NCBI GenBank assembly: GCA_916700875.1
Contig: CAKAKS010000062.1
Span: forward strand, 4,241,373 to 4,305,372
Reading direction: 5' to 3'
Length of the DNA: 64,000 bases
From: Sebastes aleutianus
Taxonomy: Eukaryota > Chordata > Actinopteri > Perciformes > Sebastidae
Shown: positions 60,118-64,000 of the stretch, piece by piece
Layout: every line of letters starts with the position of its first letter
Numbering within the stretch: the stretch's first letter is position 1
Program-made: the position numbers and the translations under genes
The notes under the pieces: model-generated
The model's input: only the letters and a program-made list of their open reading frames with translations
Database searches by the model: none
What the model was told of the DNA's origin: nothing

Positions 60118-63100
60118 TGGGGGAGCAGCAGCAGGGTGATGCCCTAAGCAGAGTCCTAGCTTGATGGCTGACCTTCACACTTGGTGTGGTGTGTCTGTTC
60201 TGGGACTCTGGGACTCCTCTAATAGAGCAGCACTGACAGTGAAACAACACAAACACTGAGAAATATGCAGTGTGTGTTTAACGTTCTTTAATCCAGCATG
60301 AATGCCTAAATATTCAATAAGAATTAATGAACAGGCAGGACTGTTATGTTTGTCACCTTATGGTAATTTCCTTCAGGGAGACATGGTGACACTACAGATA
60401 ACAGAGAAATATTCAATATATTCTGTGTTTTAGAAAAAATAAGGAAGGAGTTCAACTGCTTGAATTTTCCCAAATAAACCAATTTATCCAAATCCTTTCA
60501 ATCCAAAAACTTTCTCCACCTAACCTTTTGAAGATAATTTTTACTTGGAACAGTTACACATTCTGATGTTGTTCTGAAAGGCTTACGACCACGTCCCCTG
60601 GGGAGTCCTGCGGGGGCGGGGGAGGGGGTACTGCGGGAATATGGGGTCCCGGAGTTGCTGCTATGAGCCATCCGGTCTTTGTAAGTGAGAGCTGTGTCCG
60701 TATAGTCGGCACAAAGTCAAACAAATTACCAGTGGGTGTTGGCCTCCGCCAGGGTTGTCCCTTGTCACCAATTCTGTTTGAGATTTTCAAGGACAGGATC
60801 TCAAGGCGCAGCTGGGGAGAAGAGAGTGTCCGGTTTGGGGACCTTAGAATTGCGTCTCTGCTCTTTGCAGATGATGTGGTTCTGTTGGCTTCATCAGACC
60901 GTGACCTTCAGCAACGCACTGGGGCGGTTCGCAGCCGAGTGTGAAGCGGCCGGGATGAGGATCAGCACCTCTAAATCTGAGGCCAATGTTCTCAGCAGGA
61001 AACCGATGGATTGCCTACTCCGGGTAGGGAATGAGTCCTTACCCCAAGCGAGGGAGTTCAAGTACCTCGGGGTCTTGCTCGCGACTGAGGGGACAATGGA
61101 ACGTGAGATTGGCCGGAGAATTGGAGCAGCGGGGGCGGTATTGCATTCACTTTACCGCACCGTTGTGACGAAAACAGAGCTGAGCCGTAAGGCAAAGCTC
61201 TCGATCTACCGGTCGATTTTCCTTCCTACTCTCACCTACGGTCATGAGGGCTGGGTTATGACCGAAAGAACTAGATCGCGGGTACAAGCGGCCGAAATGG
61301 GTTTTCTCAGGAGGGTGGCTGCAGTCTCCCTTAGAGACAAGGTGAGAAGCTCAGTCATCCGTGAGGGACTCGGAGTAGAGCCGCCGCTCCTTTGCGTTGT
61401 AAGGAGCCAGCTGAGGTGGTTCGGGCATCTAGTAAGAAGGGCGCCTCCCTATAGGGGGGTGTTCCAGGCACGACCAGCTGGGAGGAGGCCACGGGAAGAC
61501 CCAGGACTAGGTGGAGAGATTATATCTCCACACTGGCCTGGGAACGCCTCGGGATCCCCCAGTCAGAGCTGGTTAATGTGGCCCGGGAAAGGGAAGTTTG
61601 GGGTCCCCTGCTGGAGCTGTTGCCCCCGCGATCCGACCCCGGATCAGTGGTTGAAGATGAGTGAGTGAGTGAGTGAGAGTTTGAGGGCCACTAAACATGT
61701 AAAGGTCTGTGGTATGTTTGAATTCAATAAATGTGTGTCTGGATGGTCATACATATATTTGTGGTGACAGGCTGTTACTGTATGTCCGTTTCGGACGGAA
61801 ACAGGATCAGCAGCCTGTGACCTGAGGCATGGCTAAGCAGTATTTTACACTAATCTAAGGCCAAAGCTGCAGAGGTCTGCACATGCACTCTTTACTTCCT
61901 GCATCCTCCAGTCAGTGCTCATGGGGTACAGTGAGCATATCAAATTCAATGTGTCACGTTCCTCAAGTAACAATATGATTTGTACTGTTGTTATCATATC
62001 ATAGTCCATGAGAATATGTCTTCTGGTTATGTAAGTCAGCAAGAGCTTGCTAACATGTTAACGCGTATAATGTATATAAGTCAGTGATGGATGTGTGTCA
62101 AAAATAGTGTGTGTTATAATACAGTTTTACTTATTTACACAGTGAAAACATCTTGGTATGGCTCGGAGCAACATCACTCCCTTCACTACACCCTTCATCT
62201 TTCCTTCACATTCAATGTCTGCAGTTTTTGGTGTTTCATGAGTGTTTTAGGCTAGTGGCTTCATTTCTTACCCGGTGACAGTCTCCTCCAGACAGCACCT
62301 CCTGGATGAAGACAGCAGGGCCGTCGGGCTTGTTGGAGCCTCCTCCGATGGTGATACCCAAACTGCTGGATCGCGCCACTGAGATGAGCTGAATCACTCC
62401 TTCACCTGGATGACTGAGAACACAAAGACACACAAACACATCCATCTTTGAGGTAAAGAAGAGGGGCTCTATTTTTGGGAATGAAGGCACGGTCAGGTGC
62501 ACCCTGGCCAGGTCGCCAGACTATCACAGAGACAGACAACCATTCATGCTCACATTCACACCTACGGGACATTTAGAGTCAACAACGAACCTAACCTGCA
62601 TGTCTTTAGACTGCGGGACATCAGTCACACCAGTCTTTAGTCAGTCCCCGTGAGTCACATGAGTCGTTAGTCAGTAAAGTTAACGTCAACCACGTCAGTT
62701 TACTAACCCTACCTACGTGGTTGTGCTGCCTAAACCTAACTTCCTGTGAAAACGGAAGTTTATTTTGAAAGGACACTATGCATGTAACAAGCGTATGTTG
62801 AAACGCTGTCCCTGACACGTCCAAAAGTAACGCAAGTGACCCAGCTGCGGTATTTGACGAGCTGGGAGTGAGAATGTGTTGACTAATACATAACATTAAA
62901 GGATAAGTTTTAAAGATTCATAAATCCCCCTTCATGGTTATGACGGTGTCATTATGCACACCCCTTCAAGTAAGTTGTTACCATTTAAAGGTCCCATATT
63001 ATGCTCATTTTCAGGATCATTCTTGTATTTTGTGTTTCTACTAGAACATGTTTACATGATGCAATGTTCAAAAAACTCTTTATTTTCCTCATACTGTCGG

Positions 63101-63778
63101 CCTGAATATGCCTGTATTTACCCTCTGCCTTAAACGCTCTGTTTTAGCGCATTTCGACGGAATTGCGACGAAATTGCAACAGAATTGTGTTGCTAGGCAA
63201 CAGCTTGGGTCCATGTGTACTTCCTGTCAGCTGATGACATTCACATACACTGCAACCAGGGATAAACTGGGACACATTTAGAATGTTTACGTTTAAATCT
63301 GTGTAAAGGGTCTAAATATTGTATATTCCTGACATCACAAATGGACAGAAATCCTGACAGCTTGTTTCAAATGCAGAGTCTCTGAATATGGGCTGTGTGT
63401 ATTTCCCTGTGGATTGAGCATTTCAATTTATATAGGACTTAAGCCTGCTTTATAATAAAAAAACATGAAAATATCGCTTTTTTATAATATGGGACCTTTA
63501 ATGTCAACTGCCCACCTGCCAAGAGTAATAATGACACATGGATGCAAATCTACAAAACAGTTAGTTGTTAGTTGTTGTTAGCCACAACTCCCCAGCTCAG
63601 TCTCTTAACAACAAGGAGAGCAGCGGCTGATGGGAATCCTGTACAAACAGATCTTACCTGAGGGAGCGCAGCATGGGCCCATTGTTGTACATGTTCTGAG
63701 AGCCCGCCGGGCTCAACAGCAACGGACTCTGGGATCGAGAGGAGGAACCAGATGACGTGCTATCCAGGTAGCGGCCTC
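36093..63778 (-). CDS. stxbp4: Syntaxin-binding protein 4 (Synip), 14 coding exons, 5' end outside the window
   Basis: Exons, 5' to 3': 63658-63778, 62272-62413, 54850-54956, 54593-54734, 53415-53487, 48390-48478, 44564-44660, 44079-44206, 43901-43993, 42489-42554, 42174-42371, 38280-38396, 36333-36382, 36093-36223. All joints are GT..AG and in phase, about 518 codons (human 553). Domains: a PDZ domain over exons 2-3 (binding loop SLGITIGG, then GPAVFIQEVL and LRPGDQLIAVNKESLIGV); an EF-hand-like helix-loop-helix (SFLGLDVTEEKR, DPQGTVAYGDF); and a long coiled coil (QTEVKQLQTQMKQLK, YEEVIQLLEAEIRDLKNQL, RLTNIDCQLRKSELSRK). The order and motifs match vertebrate STXBP4, which binds syntaxin-4 and regulates insulin-stimulated GLUT4 vesicle docking, and also stabilises p63. 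The C-terminal WW domain was not found. Exon 1 in the window is a Ser-rich segment upstream of the PDZ with no start codon at its 5' edge, so more exons lie to the right. Convergent with rrn3. Confidence 0.92.
36757..36818. repeat. (AT)n microsatellite
   Basis: AT dinucleotide run with one GT interruption, ending in CA units, in the stxbp4 intron between the 36333-36382 and 38280-38396 exons. Confidence 0.95.
36835..37500 (+). mobile_element. Full-length TTAA-flanked MITE (second family)
   Basis: Begins TTAAAGCTGCAGTGGGAAG and ends CTGACTACTGCCACTTTAA: imperfect inverted ends with TTAA on both sides. Interior landmarks CCTCAAATGTTTTCAGAAAC and CCAATAGAAACGCTC recur in partial copies at 19594-20000, 27272-27610 and 43495-43830. 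Non-coding. Confidence 0.8.
37501..38279. other. stxbp4 intron sequence
   Basis: Unique-looking intronic DNA with no recognised gene or repeat; short frames on the plus strand have no family resemblance. Confidence 0.5.
40388..40441. repeat. 24-bp stem hairpin
   Basis: Arms 40388-40411 and 40418-40441 are complementary over 24 bases with a single G-T type change, around a 6-base loop TGGTAT. Inside an stxbp4 intron. Confidence 0.9.
41015..41205 (+). repeat. Interspersed repeat, stxbp4 intron
   Basis: TGGTAAATGGACTGTATTTA, TAGCGCTTTACAACAC, GGCAGAGGCTGCCATGCAA. Inverse partner of 23035-23285 in rrn3. Confidence 0.75.
41516..41582 (-). repeat. tRNA-like SINE head, stxbp4 intron
   Basis: On the minus strand: A box TGGCTCAGGAGGTAGAGCGG (41555-41574) and B box GGTTCGATCC (41521-41530), separated by 24 bases as in tRNA-derived SINEs. 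The body beyond the B box is unlike that of the 19-kb SINE and appears truncated. It is sense with respect to stxbp4. Confidence 0.75.
43495..43835 (-). mobile_element. Partial MITE (family of 36835-37500)
   Basis: CTCCTCATGGCTCTGTTTTC, CCTATTGGCTGTGCTCCAAC, ACATTTGAGGAGAGAAATAG, TGATTCATATTTGATCAG. Ends about 65 bases before the 43901-43993 exon's 3' edge. Confidence 0.8.
44815..45713. mobile_element. TTAA-flanked MITE in stxbp4 intron (third family)
   Basis: TTAACCTCTTAAGCCC at 44815 is mirrored by GGGTAAAAGAGGTTAA ending at 45713, with TTAA at both ends. The 900-bp AT-rich interior has no intact frame. Inverted ends are short (about 12 bp with mismatches), so the borders are probable rather than certain. 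Confidence 0.65.
45714..47130. other. stxbp4 intron sequence
   Basis: No gene recognised. A purine-rich GAGAGAGA-type tract runs at 46385-46620; the rest is unclassified. Confidence 0.45.
47131..48145. repeat. Interspersed repeat interrupted by a MITE
   Basis: 47131-47543 and 48068-48145 are parts of the family also seen at 28675-29060, 26285-26535 and 51625-52330. The sequence GCGTTAATGCATTAA before the MITE and AGAAATTAGTGACGTTAAAAC after it are contiguous in the inverse copy at 51827-51870. Confidence 0.85.
47544..48067 (-). mobile_element. TTAA-flanked MITE, family copy 2, nested insertion
   Basis: TTAA at 47544-47547 and 48064-48067, inner ends AGGTCCCATATTG and CATGATATGGGACCT. Inverse orientation to 35126-35654. 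Inserted into the repeat described at 47131-48145. Confidence 0.93.
51080..51395. mobile_element. Foldback MITE-like element
   Basis: Arms at about 51088-51124 (GTACAGCGAGCCGGTCATTG..AAGAATCCCC) and 51184-51222 (inverse, GGGGATTCTTTCACAAC..CGGCTCGCTGTAC) form a hairpin of about 38 bp with a 60-bp loop. Outside it, CTTATTACACGG (51230) and CCGTGTAATAA (51380) form a second inverted pair. Probably a non-autonomous DNA transposon; target duplication not resolved. Confidence 0.7.
51625..52330. repeat. Composite of two interspersed repeats
   Basis: 51625-51790 (TTAAAGGGAGATTTGTCAAG) matches 28740-28770 and 47160. At about 51793 a second copy begins with GGGCTGTCAAAGTTAACGCG. It runs, inverse to the 47.4-kb copy, through GATACTGGTATCATATGAAA, then CATGGCAAACTGCAGCCC. 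Confidence 0.75.
54205..54510. repeat. Interspersed repeat (family of 29410-29795)
   Basis: CTGTCATCACTTCATCATTT, TGTGTTTTGTGAAGTCACAG, GGCGTGGAGGCGTAATAAAA. Lies 85 bases from the 3' edge of the 54593-54734 stxbp4 exon. Confidence 0.8.
54957..55477. other. stxbp4 intron sequence
   Basis: Unrecognised intronic DNA with a poly-A run at 55121-55139. Confidence 0.5.
55478..56400 (+). mobile_element. Decayed L2-like LINE, reverse transcriptase end and 3' tail
   Basis: Fragments in several plus frames follow the L2 order. First comes a block resembling LLDLSAAFDNIILERL at about 55540; then GVPQ near 55675 and NYADDTRFY at about 55775. KTEMIVFG (about 55890) follows, then a QNA..RI block, and LLVYKELNG..YISDLL. 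At 56313-56400 is the tail TCAAGTCAATGTTATTCATA. Many frameshifts and stops; the longest frame is 150 codons (55856-56308). Dead copy, antisense to stxbp4. Confidence 0.8.
56518..56577. repeat. (GA)n tract
   Basis: Imperfect GA dinucleotide run with a few GC and AAAAT interruptions. Confidence 0.9.
58976..59082 (+). other. Exon-like charged segment, unassigned
   Basis: After a strong pyrimidine tract and CCCACAG, an open stretch reads DSEWADREARRMGLEREKQG and continues with LEKRKAAAICANGG, up to GG|GTGTGT. The highly charged helix-like composition looks coding, but the donor is weak, it is a single segment, and it is antisense to stxbp4. It could be a decayed exon, a pseudogene piece or chance. 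Confidence 0.15.
60079..60116. repeat. (TG)19 microsatellite
   Basis: Uninterrupted TG run in the large stxbp4 intron. Confidence 0.95.
60575..61690 (+). mobile_element. Non-LTR retrotransposon (LINE), reverse transcriptase C-terminal half
   Basis: The copy starts at KAYDHVPWGVL (60578, with a frame break soon after). It continues GVGLRQGCPLSPILF and LLFADDVVLLASS (FADD catalytic motif, about 60868). After one frameshift near 60910 it runs in a 240-codon open stretch: FKYLGVLLATEG, LTYGHEGWVMTERTR, RSQLRWFGHLVRRAP. The 3' end is (GAGT)n at 61662-61677. The endonuclease and the N-terminal half of the reverse transcriptase are missing (5' truncation). The short-tandem 3' end and protein pattern suggest the Rex/RTE-like group common in fish; the clade is inference. 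Antisense to stxbp4. Confidence 0.88.
61691..62271. other. stxbp4 intron sequence
   Basis: Unrecognised intronic DNA between the LINE and the PDZ exon. Confidence 0.5.
62985..63501 (+). mobile_element. TTAA-flanked MITE, family copy 3
   Basis: TTAA at 62985-62988 and 63498-63501; inner ends AGGTCCCATATTATG and ATAATATGGGACCT. Same orientation as 35126-35654. It ends 156 bases from the 63658-63778 stxbp4 exon. Confidence 0.92.
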
Positions 63779-64000
63779 CTTTGGAATGGCAAGAAAGAAC
63801 AAAATAGACAAAAAGTGAGGACAGCCGTTTAACCTGTGCTGTCCTAGGAGGTGTACAATCAACAATTGTCAACGTGGTAAGAGATGGCTTTAGATACGTA
63901 TCTAAATAATTACTTCTACTGGATAAGTACTTATTTAGATGAGGGCTAGTAAGCAAACATGATGGCCTGTTTGTGTGTTGTAAGAAAATAACGGGAGGGA
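63779..64000. other. stxbp4 intron, right edge
   Basis: Intronic sequence upstream (in gene orientation) of the first visible stxbp4 exon; contains its pyrimidine-rich acceptor tract. No gene start seen. Confidence 0.6.

Larger units (their letters stand above)
56578..60560. other. stxbp4 large intron, middle part
   Basis: Mostly unrecognised. 57240-57440 is the inverse copy of 14880-15130. 57690-57850 shares TAAACCTAACT and GACGAGTTGGGATGAGAATG with 62725-62880. (TG)19 lies at 60079-60116. An exon-like stretch at 58976-59082 is discussed separately. Confidence 0.5.

Noticed and set aside
60736..61668. 310-codon host gene
   Set aside because: The motifs are those of a LINE reverse transcriptase (FADD, LTYGHEGW, RSQLRWFGH) with a frameshift and a GAGT-repeat 3' end.

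Overview
This window is nuclear DNA from a ray-finned fish, probably a percomorph-type teleost. The genes are split by many introns with GT..AG borders. About half of the window is interspersed repeats typical of fish: TTAA-flanked MITEs, a hAT-type element, L2-, L1/Tx1- and Rex/RTE-like LINE pieces, tRNA-derived SINEs and many (CA)n tracts. I see no bacterial features and no CRISPR array. No stand-alone tRNA or rRNA gene was recognised.

Layout. 1-4.3 kb: a decayed LINE 3' end (minus strand) and a complete hAT-type non-autonomous element with an unusual inverted AT-rich array. 4.6-5.15 kb: an intron-less tmem238 coding exon (+). 5.2-7.4 kb: AT-rich repeat DNA and a tandem array of about 120-bp units. 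7.41-12.23 kb: a young but internally deleted class I endogenous retrovirus (minus strand) with almost identical LTRs and a 4-bp target duplication. 13.7-14.6 kb: a 19-bp minisatellite abutting an L2-like reverse transcriptase fragment. 18.85-31.43 kb: the complete rrn3 gene (+), 17 coding exons and 609 codons, encoding the RNA polymerase I initiation factor TIF-IA. 36.1-63.8 kb: most of stxbp4 (Synip), minus strand, with 14 recognisable coding exons; its 5' end lies beyond the right edge of the window.

rrn3 and stxbp4 are convergent, with their 3' ends a few kilobases apart. The three genes do not form a pathway: rrn3 serves rRNA synthesis, stxbp4 vesicle docking and scaffolding, and tmem238 is a small membrane protein. 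Their introns hold most of the transposon load. The 7.3-kb stxbp4 intron after the first half of the PDZ domain contains two LINE reverse transcriptase remnants.

The observations most worth following are: the young deleted provirus with four STAT-like palindromes in its leader; a 30-unit TG tract ending 11 bases before an rrn3 exon that itself begins with a perfect donor sequence; the failure to find the stxbp4 WW domain; and a nested MITE whose pre-insertion target is preserved in a paralogous repeat in the same window. I found no convincing new multi-gene system.
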